Positions 7,517-16,888 of a stretch of DNA of 64,000 nucleotides are shown in pieces. The DNA is from Pseudomonas sp. PA27(2017) (GTDB lineage Bacteria; Pseudomonadota; Gammaproteobacteria; Pseudomonadales; Pseudomonadaceae): assembly GCF_001945445.1 (NCBI RefSeq), contig NZ_MSXW01000026.1, forward strand, positions 207,937 through 271,936. The letters are read 5' to 3'. The notes under the pieces were generated by a model that had not been told where the DNA came from, did not search any database, and saw only the letters and a list, made by a program, of their open reading frames with translations. The position numbers and the translations under genes are program-made. Position 1 is the first letter of the stretch. The number at the start of each line of letters is the position of its first letter.

Positions 7517-7537
7517 GGCGCCGCGAGGACCCTGACG

Positions 7538-8098
7538 ATGAACCCATTACTGCCCAACCACTACCGCGAAATCCTCCTCGGCCTCGGCGAAGACCCCGAG
7601 CGCGAAGGACTGCTCGACACCCCCAAGCGCGCTGCCAAAGCCATGCAGTACCTGTGCAACGGCTATGAAAAAAGCCTGGCGGAAGTCGTCAACGGCGCGC
7701 TGTTCAGCTCCGACAGCGACGAGATGGTGATCGTCAAGGACGTCGAACTCTACTCGTTGTGCGAGCACCACCTACTGCCCTTCATCGGCAAGGCGCACGT
7801 GGCCTACATTCCCACCGGCAAGGTGCTCGGTCTGTCGAAGATCGCGCGCATCGTCGACATGTACGCGCGCCGCCTGCAGATCCAGGAAAACCTCACCCGG
7901 CAGATCGCCAATGCCATCGAGGAAGTCACCCAGGCCGCCGGCGTGGCCGTGGTGATCGAGGCGCAGCACATGTGCATGATGATGCGCGGTGTGGAGAAGC
8001 AGAATTCGGTGATGAGCACCTCGGTGATGCTCGGCGCCTTCCGTGAGTCCTACAATACCCGTCATGAATTCCTGCAACTGATCGGACGGAGCAAGTAA
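7538..8098 (+). CDS. folE: GTP cyclohydrolase I
   Basis: 186 residues, normal for type I FolE. It converts GTP to dihydroneopterin triphosphate, the first step of pterin and folate synthesis. The zinc and substrate motifs are present: [57 protein letters not shown]. Lying between folM and folX, this copy most likely feeds tetrahydromonapterin rather than folate. Pseudomonads often have more than one folE paralogue. Confidence 0.96.
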   Translation: MNPLLPNHYREILLGLGEDPEREGLLDTPKRAAKAMQYLCNGYEKSLAEVVNGALFSSDSDEMVIVKDVELYSLCEHHLLPFIGKAHVAYIPTGKVLGLSKIARIVDMYARRLQIQENLTRQIANAIEEVTQAAGVAVVIEAQHMCMMMRGVEKQNSVMSTSVMLGAFRESYNTRHEFLQLIGRSK

Positions 8099-8100
8099 GC

Positions 8101-8472
8101 ATGCCCAGACTCGAACCCGGCATGGCGCGCATCCGCGTAAAGGACCTGCGCCTGCGCACCTTCATCGGCATCAAGGAAGAGGAGATCAACAACAAGCAGG
8201 ACGTGTTGATCAACCTGACCATCCTCTACCCCGCCATCGATGCGGTGCGTGACAACGACATCGAGCACGCCCTCAACTACCGCACCATCACCAAGGCCAT
8301 CATCGCTCACGTGGAAGGCAACCGCTTCGCCCTGCTGGAGCGGCTGACCCAAGAGATTCTCGACCTGGTGATGACCCACGAGGCCGTACGCTACGCTGAA
8401 GTGGAAGTCGACAAGCCCCACGCACTGCGCTTCGCCGAGTCGGTATCGATCACCCTCGCCGGGCACCGCTGA
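8101..8472 (+). CDS. folX: dihydroneopterin triphosphate 2'-epimerase
   Basis: 123 residues, FolB/FolX tunnelling fold. [26 protein letters not shown] (written across residues 8-33) is FolX-like; FolX epimerises dihydroneopterin triphosphate to the monapterin form. The gene starts two bases after the folE stop, so the two are translationally coupled. Together with FolM it completes the monapterin branch. FolB (dihydroneopterin aldolase) is the nearest alternative, but the context favours FolX. Confidence 0.93.
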   Translation: MPRLEPGMARIRVKDLRLRTFIGIKEEEINNKQDVLINLTILYPAIDAVRDNDIEHALNYRTITKAIIAHVEGNRFALLERLTQEILDLVMTHEAVRYAEVEVDKPHALRFAESVSITLAGHR

Positions 8473-8548
8473 GCCATCGGCCGCCCGGTTGCCGAGCGGC
8501 CTGCCGGCTTCTATCATCGCCGCCATCCCTCCCGGAGAGAGCATCGCC

Positions 8549-8851
8549 ATGAACGACCAACAACGCCTCGAACTGGAAGCTGCCGCCTATCGCCGCCTGG
8601 TTCAGCACCTGCGTGAACGCCCGGACGTGCAGAACATCGACCTGATGAACCTGGCCGGCTTCTGCCGCAACTGCCTGTCCAAATGGTACAAGGCCGCAGC
8701 CGACGATCTGGATATCGCCATCACCCCGGACCAGGCCCGCGAAGAGGTCTACGGCATGCCCTACGCCGAGTGGAAAGCCAAGTACCAGACCGAAGCCAGC
8801 CCGGAGCAACAGGCTGCCTTCAACGCCAAGAACCCGAAAGGAACCGCATGA
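8549..8851 (+). CDS. DUF1244 protein
   Basis: 100 residues, soluble. It is the conserved DUF1244 family, recognised by LAGFCRNCLSKWYKAAADD and YGMPYAEWKAKYQ. The two close cysteines (CRNC) are the only notable residues. The function is unknown. SD GGAG lies upstream (8533-8536). Its stop overlaps the next start by four bases (ATGA), so the two are one unit, possibly an extension of the fol operon 76 bases upstream. Confidence 0.88.
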   Translation: MNDQQRLELEAAAYRRLVQHLRERPDVQNIDLMNLAGFCRNCLSKWYKAAADDLDIAITPDQAREEVYGMPYAEWKAKYQTEASPEQQAAFNAKNPKGTA

Positions 8852-9189
8852 GCCATCTGAACGACTTCCGCGCACGTCTGAGCGCCGAGCATTTCGCCTT
8901 CGCCGAAACCCTGGCCTTCATCGCCGAGCACTACGACTACCAGCCCAGCGCCTTTCGCAACGGCGCAGTGAGCAACGCAGCCGGCCAGAACGAAGGCTCG
9001 TGCAAGACGCTGGGCCTGGCCCTGCTCGAAGGCCTGACCGATCAGGAAGCCCTGCTGTGCTTTGGCGAACACTACCGCAGCGTGCTGGCCACGCCCGAAG
9101 GCAGTGACCATGGCAACATCCGCGCTCTGATGAAGAGCGGCCTGGCCGGCGTCGAGTTCGACCAACAGCCGTTGGCCCGCAAAGCCTGA
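8848..9189 (+). CDS. HopJ-type family protein
   Basis: 113 residues. It matches the small HopJ family (FAETLAFIAEHYDYQPSAF, NAAGQNEGSCK, LCFGEHYR, HGNIRALM). The family is named after a plant-pathogen type III effector, but this chromosomal version in a housekeeping operon has no visible secretion signal and is conserved in non-pathogens, so effector function should not be assumed. It overlaps the upstream DUF1244 gene by four bases. Confidence 0.85.
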   Translation: MSHLNDFRARLSAEHFAFAETLAFIAEHYDYQPSAFRNGAVSNAAGQNEGSCKTLGLALLEGLTDQEALLCFGEHYRSVLATPEGSDHGNIRALMKSGLAGVEFDQQPLARKA

Positions 9190-9198
9190 CGCTCCCCT

Positions 9199-9226
9199 CA
9201 CCGGCCAGACGCACGTTTGGCCGGTG
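9199..9226 (+). terminator. hairpin after the HopJ-family gene
   Basis: CACCGGCCA (9199-9207) pairs perfectly with TGGCCGGTG (9218-9226) around a 10-base loop. No long T-tract follows, so it is a terminator-like structure. Confidence 0.5.
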
Positions 9227-9333
9227 CTCCCACCGCCCCACATTCATTACGCCCACAGCTCATCGCCCCTGCGGCTGCACGCCGAGAGCGCAGGAAGAAT
9301 CGGTTGTGGACAGGTGGAAACAGAAATCGCCCA

Positions 9334-9364
9334 GCGCCGCCCCGGCGAATGCGGGGCAGCGCTG
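9334..9364 (-). terminator. GC-rich hairpin after argG
   Basis: AGCGCCGCCCC and GGGGCAGCGCT pair over 11 bases with one mismatch, 19 bases beyond the argG stop on the minus strand. Weak T content follows. Confidence 0.45.
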
Positions 9365-9382
9365 TTGGCGGGGACGCAGCGC

Positions 9383-10600
<1,218 letters not shown>

Positions 10601-10699
10601 GCCATCCACTCCACGGGGTTGTTCGAAAGCCCGTGATTCTACTTGCCATGGGCCACGATTTACAGGGGTGCGACAGGCGATGGCGTCGAGGCGACAGGC

Positions 10700-11641
10700 T
10701 CAGGAGGTGGCAGCAGGCGTTGCCGGTACCGGTGGCGCCGCCGGAGTGGCCTGCTCGGTGGGCTGCACCGGCGCATCCGGCACCTTGTCCAGCCGCACGG
10801 ACACGCGACGATTCTTGTCCCGATTGGCGACGCTGTTGTTGGGCACCAGCGGATAACGCTCACCGTGGAAACGCATGATGATGCGCTCCTCGGGCACGCC
10901 CTGGGCCTTGAGATACTCCATCACTGCCAGAGCGCGGCGGCGGGACAGATCGCGGTTGGTCAGGCGGTTGCCACTGTTGTCGGAATGCCCGTCCAGCTCG
11001 ATGCGATTGACCGTGGGGTCGGCCTTCATGAAGTCGAGGATGATTTCCAGCCGGGCCTTGGCCATGGCATCGAGTTCGGTGCCGCCGCCGGGAAAGCCGA
11101 TGTTTGACTGGCGCACCTGGTCGAAGTTGACCGGCAGAAGCTTGGCGGTGCAATCGAGGTAGTCATCGTAGGCCTTGCGAAACCGCACGGGCAGCAGCCG
11201 CACTTCCAGGCTTTCACCGCCCATCGAGGTGCGGTGACGCACCAGCGGGCTACGCCCTTCCAGCAAACCGGTAAGCAGGCGCCCGGCCTGCTCCTGGCTG
11301 CTGTTGAACGGCACCTCGCCACTGCGCACGCTCACCGCGCCCAGGTTGATGTCGCCGCGCCCCGGTTGCCAGGGTGCCGCGGCGGCCAGCAAGGTGGCCG
11401 AGCCGCTGCCCAGCCAGCGCTCCCGAGCCTGCAGGCGGAAGGTGGCCTGCTCGCCGGCGCGCCGCACGAACTCCCCGGCACCGAAATCGGTGATCGGCTG
11501 GCTGAGGCGGCATTCGAACTTGTCACCGGCCACCTGCCACTCGACCTTTTCCAGCCGGGTCTGGAAGCTGATCGCCATGGCAGGCAGGCTCGCGCCAGCA
11601 CTGACGATCAATCCGATGAGAAGGAAAAGAGGCTGACGCAC
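10700..11641 (-). CDS. motY: flagellar motor protein MotY (OmpA-family, T-ring)
   Basis: 313 residues. A signal peptide (about 1-23, ending AMA) is followed by an N-terminal motor-binding domain and a C-terminal OmpA-like peptidoglycan-binding domain with the NRIELDGHSDNSGN and NRDLSRRRALAVMEYL motifs. MotY forms the periplasmic T-ring that helps anchor MotC/D stators in pseudomonads. The last 25 residues are Pro/Ala-rich. Downstream argG is on the same strand 99 bases away, an arrangement known from P. aeruginosa. Confidence 0.88.
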   Translation of the reverse strand: MRQPLFLLIGLIVSAGASLPAMAISFQTRLEKVEWQVAGDKFECRLSQPITDFGAGEFVRRAGEQATFRLQARERWLGSGSATLLAAAAPWQPGRGDINLGAVSVRSGEVPFNSSQEQAGRLLTGLLEGRSPLVRHRTSMGGESLEVRLLPVRFRKAYDDYLDCTAKLLPVNFDQVRQSNIGFPGGGTELDAMAKARLEIILDFMKADPTVNRIELDGHSDNSGNRLTNRDLSRRRALAVMEYLKAQGVPEERIIMRFHGERYPLVPNNSVANRDKNRRVSVRLDKVPDAPVQPTEQATPAAPPVPATPAATS

Positions 11642-11713
11642 AGCGAGCTCCGGGAAAAACGACCACTTACCCAGTGGGTATCGGTGGCCACCGGGAAAAC
11701 TTGAGTGCGCAGC

Positions 11714-11922
11714 CTAGGGTCTGTTGCCGTTTCACGCACGGCCCCTCGGGTGGGGCCGCCTGGGTTGTGCGAGAAATCTCGCCACGCGTCGCTGGAGGAC
11801 TTGCCAAGGGAAAACACGGACGGCCAGTCCATTCCTGCGCCCTTCGCCTAGCGGATCGCCGCCCGGCCTGGCGAGATTTCTCGCGGCAACGCGGCTCGCG
11901 TTGAAACGGCAACGGGCCCTAC
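11714..11922. repeat. MITE-like structured repeat, copy 2
   Basis: The terminal inverted repeats start TAGGGTCTGTTGCCGTTTCA (11715-11734) and match the right end (to 11922) at 18 of 20 positions. An inner 15-bp stem GCGAGAAATCTCGCC (11769-11783) pairs perfectly with 11870-11884. The block between, including AGGACTTG, CAAGGGAA, CCTTCGCCTA and GCGGCAACGCGGCTCGCG, is shared with copy 1 at 2210-2480. Inner stem bases differ between copies but stay paired. It fills most of the 355-base gap between the divergent motY and pyrC. Confidence 0.75.
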
Positions 11923-11996
11923 CTATCTGCGGCGTGCCCCCGTCGCCCTTTTCCGGTAGCATTCCGGGCATGTTTTCGCCCCGCCTGGAAGCCTCA

Positions 11997-13043
11997 ATGA
12001 CCGACCGCATCACCCTGCTGCGTCCTGACGACTGGCACATTCACCTGCGCGACGGCGCCGTACTGCCGCACACCGTGGGTGATGTGGCCCGCACCTTCGC
12101 TCGCGCGATCATCATGCCCAATCTGGTTCCGCCGGTGCGCAACGCCGTCGAGGCGGGCGAGTATCGCCAGCGCATTCTCGCCGCACGGCCAGCCGGCAGC
12201 CCGTTCGAGCCGCTGATGGTGCTCTACCTCACCGACCGCACCACGGGCGACGATATCCGTGCCGCCAAGGCCAGCGGCTGCGTATATGCGGCGAAGATGT
12301 ACCCGGCGGGCGCGACGACCAACTCCGACTCCGGCGTCACCAGCCTGGACAACATCAGCGGCGCCCTGGAAGCCCTGGCGGAAACCGGCTTGCCGCTGCT
12401 GGTACACGGCGAGGTGACGCGCTCGGAAATCGACGTTTTCGACCGCGAGAAAGCGTTCATCGACGAACACCTGTGTCGCGTCGTCGAGCGCTTCCCGACG
12501 CTCAAGGTGGTGTTCGAGCACATCACCACCGCCGATGCTGCGCAGTTCGTCAAAGAGGCGCCAGCCAACGTCGGGGCGACCATCACCCCCCAGCACCTGC
12601 TGTACAACCGCAACCACATGCTGGTGGGCGGCATTCGCCCGCACTTCTACTGCCTGCCGATCCTCAAGCGCAACACCCACCAGCAGGCGCTGCTCGACGC
12701 CGCCACCAGCGGCAGCCCGAAATTCTTCCTGGGTACCGACTCGGCACCCCATGCCAAACACGCCAAGGAAAACGCCTGCGGTTGTGCCGGTTGCTACACG
12801 GCCTACGCCGCCATCGAGCTGTACGCCGAAGCGTTCGAGGAGCGCGGCGCGCTGGACAAGCTGGAAGGTTTCGCCAGCCACTTCGGCCCGGATTTCTACG
12901 GCCTGCCGCGCAACACCGACACCATCACCCTGGTGCGCGAAGCCTGGACCGCCCCGGCCAGCCTGCCGTTCGGCGAGCAGACCGTCATCCCCCTGCGCGC
13001 CGGCGAAACACTGCGCTGGCGCCTGCTGGAGGCCGGCCAATGA
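11997..13043 (+). CDS. pyrC: dihydroorotase
   Basis: 348 residues, class II dihydroorotase of pyrimidine synthesis. It cyclises carbamoyl-aspartate. The metal-binding DWHIHLRDG is near residue 15, and [12 protein letters not shown] and [10 protein letters not shown] provide the other zinc ligands. The start at 11997 is set by the family N terminus [14 protein letters not shown]. The stop overlaps the rnt start by four bases (ATGA), so translation is coupled. Confidence 0.96.
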   Translation: MTDRITLLRPDDWHIHLRDGAVLPHTVGDVARTFARAIIMPNLVPPVRNAVEAGEYRQRILAARPAGSPFEPLMVLYLTDRTTGDDIRAAKASGCVYAAKMYPAGATTNSDSGVTSLDNISGALEALAETGLPLLVHGEVTRSEIDVFDREKAFIDEHLCRVVERFPTLKVVFEHITTADAAQFVKEAPANVGATITPQHLLYNRNHMLVGGIRPHFYCLPILKRNTHQQALLDAATSGSPKFFLGTDSAPHAKHAKENACGCAGCYTAYAAIELYAEAFEERGALDKLEGFASHFGPDFYGLPRNTDTITLVREAWTAPASLPFGEQTVIPLRAGETLRWRLLEAGQ

Positions 13044-13714
13044 GTGAAGAACTGTACGAAGACGATCAGGACCTGCCGACCAGCAGCGGGCCGCGCCACC
13101 CGATGGCCGCGCGCTTTCGTGGCTACCTGCCGGTGGTCGTGGACGTCGAGACCGGGGGCTTCAACAGTGCTACCGACGCCCTGCTGGAAATCGCCGCCAC
13201 TACCATCGGCATGGACGAAGGCGGTTTCCTGTATCCGGATCACACCCACTTCTTCCGGGTCGAACCCTTCGAGGGCGCCAACATCGAACAGGCAGCCCTG
13301 GATTTCACCGGCATCAAGCTCGACCACCCGCTGCGCATGGCGGTCAGCGAAGAGCATGCCCTGACCGAGATCTTCCGTGGCCTGCGCAAGTCCCTGAAGG
13401 CCAATGGCTGCAAACGCGCGATCCTGGTCGGCCACAACAGCAGCTTCGACCTCGGCTTCCTGAATGCCGCGGTCGCCCGCTGCGACCTCAAGCGCAATCC
13501 TTTCCACCCCTTCTCCAGCTTCGATACCGCCAGCCTCGCCGGCCTCGCTTACGGGCAAACCGTGCTGGCCAAGGCCTGCCAGGCCGCCGGCATCGAGTTC
13601 GACGGTCGCGAAGCCCATTCCGCCCGCTATGACACCGAGAAGACTGCCGAGCTGTTCTGCGGCATCGTCAACCGCTGGAAGGAAATGGGCGGCTGGGAAG
13701 ACTTCGACGAGTGA
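13040..13714 (+). CDS. rnt: ribonuclease T
   Basis: 224 residues, DEDDh 3'-5' exonuclease that trims tRNA CCA ends and other stable RNAs. The Exo I motif [11 protein letters not shown], Exo II ([13 protein letters not shown]) and Exo III ([14 protein letters not shown]) are all present. It overlaps pyrC upstream. The argC reading frame starts within its last codons (GTG at 13711) or six bases later (ATG 13720), so pyrC-rnt-argC form one unit. Confidence 0.95.
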   Translation: MSEELYEDDQDLPTSSGPRHPMAARFRGYLPVVVDVETGGFNSATDALLEIAATTIGMDEGGFLYPDHTHFFRVEPFEGANIEQAALDFTGIKLDHPLRMAVSEEHALTEIFRGLRKSLKANGCKRAILVGHNSSFDLGFLNAAVARCDLKRNPFHPFSSFDTASLAGLAYGQTVLAKACQAAGIEFDGREAHSARYDTEKTAELFCGIVNRWKEMGGWEDFDE

Positions 13715-13719
13715 ATGCC

Positions 13720-14652
13720 ATGAAAAAATACCAGATCTTCATCGATGGGCAGGCCGGCACCACGGGCCTGCAGATTCGCCAACGCTTGGCCAATCACCCG
13801 CAGATCGACGTGGTCACCATCGACCACGACAAGCGCCGCGACGTCGACGCCAAGCTCGCACTGATGCGCTCGGTCGACGTCACCGTGCTGTGCCTGCCTG
13901 ACGACGCCGCAAAAGAAACCGCGGCCCAGGCCCGCGAAGTCGGCTGCCGCGTACTGGACGCCAGCTCCGCCCACCGCACCGCCAGCGACTGGGTATTCGG
14001 TATGGCCGAACTGGCCAAGGGTCAGCGTGAAGCGATCGCCAACGCTCGCGCCGTCAGCAACCCGGGTTGCTACGCCACCGGTGCCATTCTGCTGCTGCGC
14101 CCGCTGATCGAGGCCGGCCTGCTCGGCGCCGATCGCGAGCTGTGCATCAACGCGGTATCCGGCTACACCGGCGGCGGCACCAAGATGGTCGAGCGTTACG
14201 AGGGCGAAGGCGCACCGGTCTACGCCGCCTACGGCCTGGGCTTCGATCACAAGCACATCCCGGAAATCCAGCACTGGAGCGGCCTGAACGCACGCCCGAT
14301 CTTCCAGCCGGCGGTCGGCAGCTATGACCAAGGCATGCTGGTGATGATCCCGCTGCAAGGCAGCAACGGCGCAGAGCTGCACCAGGCGTTGGCAGCCTAC
14401 TACCAGGGCGAGCAGTTCGTGCAGGTGCAGCCGTACAACGAGATTGCCGCGGACACCGCACCGTTCATCACGCCTCACGGCCTGAGCGGCAGCAACCGCG
14501 CCGAGCTGCAGGTATTCGGTGCGGGCAGCGGTCAGCAGGCGCTGTTGGTGGCCAAGCTCGACAACCTGGGCAAAGGTGCCTCGGGCGCTGCCGTGCAGAA
14601 CCTGAACATCATGCTCGGCCTCGAAGAAGGGCTGTGCACGCAGATCGCCTGA
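13720..14652 (+). CDS. argC: N-acetyl-gamma-glutamyl-phosphate reductase, type 2
   Basis: 310 residues. It is the short AGPR form that reduces N-acetylglutamyl phosphate in arginine synthesis. The NADP-binding start IFIDGQAGTTGLQI and the catalytic cysteine motif SNPGCYATG are clear, and SGYTGGGTKMVE is a family block. The ATG at 13720 gives the usual MKKYQIFID start; GTG 13711, overlapping the rnt stop, would add three residues. P. aeruginosa also has a longer type 1 enzyme elsewhere. A strong terminator follows. Confidence 0.93.
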   Translation: MKKYQIFIDGQAGTTGLQIRQRLANHPQIDVVTIDHDKRRDVDAKLALMRSVDVTVLCLPDDAAKETAAQAREVGCRVLDASSAHRTASDWVFGMAELAKGQREAIANARAVSNPGCYATGAILLLRPLIEAGLLGADRELCINAVSGYTGGGTKMVERYEGEGAPVYAAYGLGFDHKHIPEIQHWSGLNARPIFQPAVGSYDQGMLVMIPLQGSNGAELHQALAAYYQGEQFVQVQPYNEIAADTAPFITPHGLSGSNRAELQVFGAGSGQQALLVAKLDNLGKGASGAAVQNLNIMLGLEEGLCTQIA

Positions 14653-14674
14653 TCGCAGCCCCGCCTTCAATAAG

Positions 14675-14697
14675 AACCGGCTTCAGGCCGGTTTTTT
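14675..14697 (+). terminator. rho-independent terminator after argC
   Basis: AACCGGCTTCAGGCCGGTT followed by a run of T. A compact GC stem with T-tract, 22 bases beyond the argC stop. Confidence 0.85.
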
Positions 14698-14794
14698 ATT
14701 GGCTGCAGCTCGCCCCGCCGGCCGAGTAGAACTAGTTGCGTGGGGTCACGCACGACCGCCTATCCAAAGGCGCCAATCAAGAGCGGTTTTATCT

Positions 14795-14823
14795 TTGACA
14801 CGCATTCTCATTAACATTAGTAT
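14795..14823 (+). promoter_or_regulatory. bfd promoter overlapped by a Fur-box-like sequence
   Basis: TTGACA (14795-14800), a 17-base spacer and TAGTAT (14818-14823) make a near-consensus sigma-70 promoter. The spacer (CGCATTCTCATTAACATTAG) is rich in NAT-type repeats like a Fur box, as expected for an iron-repressed bfd. Confidence 0.6.
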
Positions 14824-14862
14824 CTTTCGCCATCAGTCTCAGCCAAGCGACGGGCCAAGCCT

Positions 14863-15081
14863 ATGTACGTCTGCCTCTGCGAAGGTGTCACCGACGGTCA
14901 GATCCGCGAAGCAATCTACGAAGGTTGCTGCAGCTACCGTGAAGTCCGTGAAACGCTGGGCGTTGCCAGTCAGTGTGGCAAATGTGCGTGTCTGGCCAAG
15001 CAGGTGGTGCGCGAAACCCTGAGTGAAGTGCAACAAAGCCAGGTAGTAATGGCCTACCCAGGAAATTTTGTTGCGGCTTGA
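14863..15081 (+). CDS. bfd: bacterioferritin-associated ferredoxin
   Basis: 72 residues, [2Fe-2S] protein with ligands Cys4, Cys6 (MYVCLCEG) and Cys38, Cys41 (SQCGKCA). It donates electrons to bacterioferritin to release stored iron under starvation. It lies directly upstream of bfr in the same orientation, separated by a terminator, which suggests independent expression: bfd iron-repressed, bfr not. The Fpr encoded 0.9 kb away is the known reductase of Bfd in P. aeruginosa. Confidence 0.95.
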   Translation: MYVCLCEGVTDGQIREAIYEGCCSYREVRETLGVASQCGKCACLAKQVVRETLSEVQQSQVVMAYPGNFVAA

Positions 15082-15098
15082 ACGCACGTTTTTTGAAG

Positions 15099-15125
15099 AA
15101 CCGGATCTCGCATCCGGTTTTTTTA
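15099..15125 (+). terminator. rho-independent terminator after bfd
   Basis: AACCGGAT, loop CTCGC, ATCCGGTT, then seven or more T. A typical intrinsic terminator 18 bases after the stop. Confidence 0.85.
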
Positions 15126-15278
15126 TGCCTGAAATTCAATGAGTTAGCGCCAAGACGCACAACTTAACCACTCTCATTTATATTTATTTTCACTTATATT
15201 TCAATAACTTACGTTTGACAGCCGTATTTGGCAAGCCCAGAATTCGCCATCGGTTACTCAATTTCGGTGGGCACGCGC

Positions 15279-15749
15279 ATGAAAGGCGACAAGAAAGTCA
15301 TCCAGCACTTGAACAAGATCCTCGGCAACGAGCTGGTCGCGATCAACCAGTACTTCCTGCATGCCCGTATGTACGAAGACTGGGGCCTGACCAAACTCGG
15401 CAAGCACGAGTACCACGAATCCATCGACGAGATGAAGCACGCCGACAAGCTCATCAAGCGCATCCTGTTCCTGGAAGGCCTGCCGAACCTGCAGGACCTG
15501 GGCAAGATCCTGATTGGCGAGAACACTCAGGAAATGCTCGAGTGCGACCTGAAGATCGAGCACAAGGCGCACATCGACCTGAAAGAGGCCATCGCCTACT
15601 GCGAAAGCGTCGGCGACTACGCCAGCCGTGAACTGCTCGAAGACATCCTCGAATCCGAGGAAGAACATATCGACTGGCTGGAAACCCAACTTAGCCTGAT
15701 CCAGGCTGTTGGTCTGCAGAATTACTTGCAATCGCAGATGGACGAATAA
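15279..15749 (+). CDS. bfr: bacterioferritin (heme-binding subunit)
   Basis: 156 residues, a 24-mer iron-storage protein. The ferroxidase ligands Glu18, Glu51 and His54 are visible ([17 protein letters not shown]), with the second EEEHIDW site near 127-130. Met52, the axial heme ligand, is present, so this is a BfrB-type subunit. The start at 15279 matches the family N terminus [12 protein letters not shown]. The upstream 15150-15230 stretch is AT-rich. It sits next to its partner bfd. Confidence 0.95.
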   Translation: MKGDKKVIQHLNKILGNELVAINQYFLHARMYEDWGLTKLGKHEYHESIDEMKHADKLIKRILFLEGLPNLQDLGKILIGENTQEMLECDLKIEHKAHIDLKEAIAYCESVGDYASRELLEDILESEEEHIDWLETQLSLIQAVGLQNYLQSQMDE

Positions 15750-15768
15750 TCGTCGACTGCAACGAAAG

Positions 15769-15792
15769 ACGGGAGCCAAGGCTCCCGTTTTT
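15769..15792 (+). terminator. rho-independent terminator after bfr
   Basis: ACGGGAGCC-AA-GGCTCCCGT followed by TTTT. Perfect 9-bp stem. Confidence 0.85.
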
Positions 15793-15812
15793 ATGCCTGC
15801 GCTCTGGGCATA

Positions 15813-15847
15813 AAAAACCGGAGAGCCTTAAGGGCACTCCGGTTTTT
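15813..15847. terminator. second, bidirectional terminator
   Basis: AAAAACCGGAG (15813-15823) pairs with CTCCGGTTTTT (15837-15847), giving T-tracts on both strands. It separates bfr from the convergent fpr. Confidence 0.8.
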
Positions 15848-15893
15848 CTACTAGTGACTCAGGGAGCTTGCGAGCTAGAGCCATGCAAGGCGA

Positions 15894-15957
15894 AAACTGG
15901 CGAAAAAGCGGAGTGTACTTTTGTACATGAGCATTTTGAGTCAGTTTTCAACGCAGC
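15894..15957. repeat. palindromic intergenic repeat (family of 27310-27441)
   Basis: The core reads GCAAGGCGAAAACTGG, CGAAAAAGCGGAG, a TGTAC-TTTT-GTACA hairpin (15914-15927), TGAGCATTTTGAG, CAGTTTT, CAACGCAG. It aligns along its length with 27340-27412. The outer AAAACTG/CAGTTTT and the central hairpin differ from the other copy in paired positions. It lies between bfr and the fpr stop. Confidence 0.7.
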
Positions 15958-15984
15958 AGGGCCGACGCGCAGCTGCTCAACAGA

Positions 15985-16764
15985 TCACTTCTCGACGAAG
16001 GCGCGCTCGATCAGGTAATCACCCGGCTCACGCATGCGCGGCGAAATCTTCAGGCCGAAGCTGTCGAGCACTTCGCTGGTTTCGTCGAGCATGCTCGGGC
16101 TGCCGCAGATCATCGCGCGATCGTCCTGGGGGTTGATCGGCGGCAGGCCGATGTCCGCGAACAGCTTGCCGCTGCGCATCAGGTCGGTCAGACGACCCTG
16201 GTTCTCGAACGGCTCGCGGGTCACGGTGGGATAATAGATCAGCTTTTCCTTCAGCGCATCGCCGAAGAACTCGTTCTGCGGCAGGTGCTCGGTGATGAAT
16301 TCGCGGTAGGCCACTTCATTGACGTAGCGCACACCGTGAACCAGGATCACCTTCTCGAAACGCTCGTAGGTTTCCGGATCCTGAATCACGCTCATGAAAG
16401 GCGCCAGGCCGGTACCGGTGCTGAGCAGGTACAGGTGCTTGCCCGGATTGAGGTCGTCGAGCACCAGCGTGCCGGTAGGCTTCTTGCTGATGATGACTTC
16501 GTCACCTTCCTTGAGGTGCTGCAACTGGGAGGTTAGCGGGCCATCAGGCACCTTGATACTGAAGAACTCCAGGTGCTCTTCCCAGTTCGGGCTGGCGATG
16601 GAGTAGGCGCGCATGAGCGGACGGCCACTTTCCTGTTGCAGGCCGATCATCACGAACTGGCCATTCTCGAAGCGCAGACCCGGGTCGCGGGTGCACTTGA
16701 AGCTGAACAGCGTGTCATTCCAGTGGTGAACACTCAGAACGCGTTCGTGGTTCATGTTGCTCAT
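15985..16764 (-). CDS. fpr: ferredoxin-NADP(+) reductase
   Basis: 259 residues, subclass I bacterial FNR. The FAD site RAYSIASP, the NADP site STGTGLAPFMS and the C-terminal MICGSPSML are present, and the protein ends in IERAFVEK like the P. aeruginosa enzyme. It reduces Bfd and other ferredoxins and protects against oxidative and osmotic stress. The divergent LysR gene is finR, its known regulator in P. putida. ATG 16764 has a GGAG-type SD. Confidence 0.96.
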   Translation of the reverse strand: MSNMNHERVLSVHHWNDTLFSFKCTRDPGLRFENGQFVMIGLQQESGRPLMRAYSIASPNWEEHLEFFSIKVPDGPLTSQLQHLKEGDEVIISKKPTGTLVLDDLNPGKHLYLLSTGTGLAPFMSVIQDPETYERFEKVILVHGVRYVNEVAYREFITEHLPQNEFFGDALKEKLIYYPTVTREPFENQGRLTDLMRSGKLFADIGLPPINPQDDRAMICGSPSMLDETSEVLDSFGLKISPRMREPGDYLIERAFVEK

Positions 16765-16838
16765 GTACGGGGGCTCCTGAAAACGTCGGGCGCGCTGATT
16801 CTTGAGCGCAATTGCGCGGCATTCTAATCGCGGCCAGA

Positions 16839-16888
16839 ATATCTGTTAAATGAATTATCAAGATATGGGTTATCGGTTATATAGATAT
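16839..16888. promoter_or_regulatory. ATATCT/AGATAT repeats between fpr and finR
   Basis: ATATCT (16839-16844) and AGATAT (16861-16866) form a dyad, with another AGATAT (16883-16888) overlapping the finR start. A LysR-type operator for FinR is plausible but not demonstrated. Confidence 0.35.
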
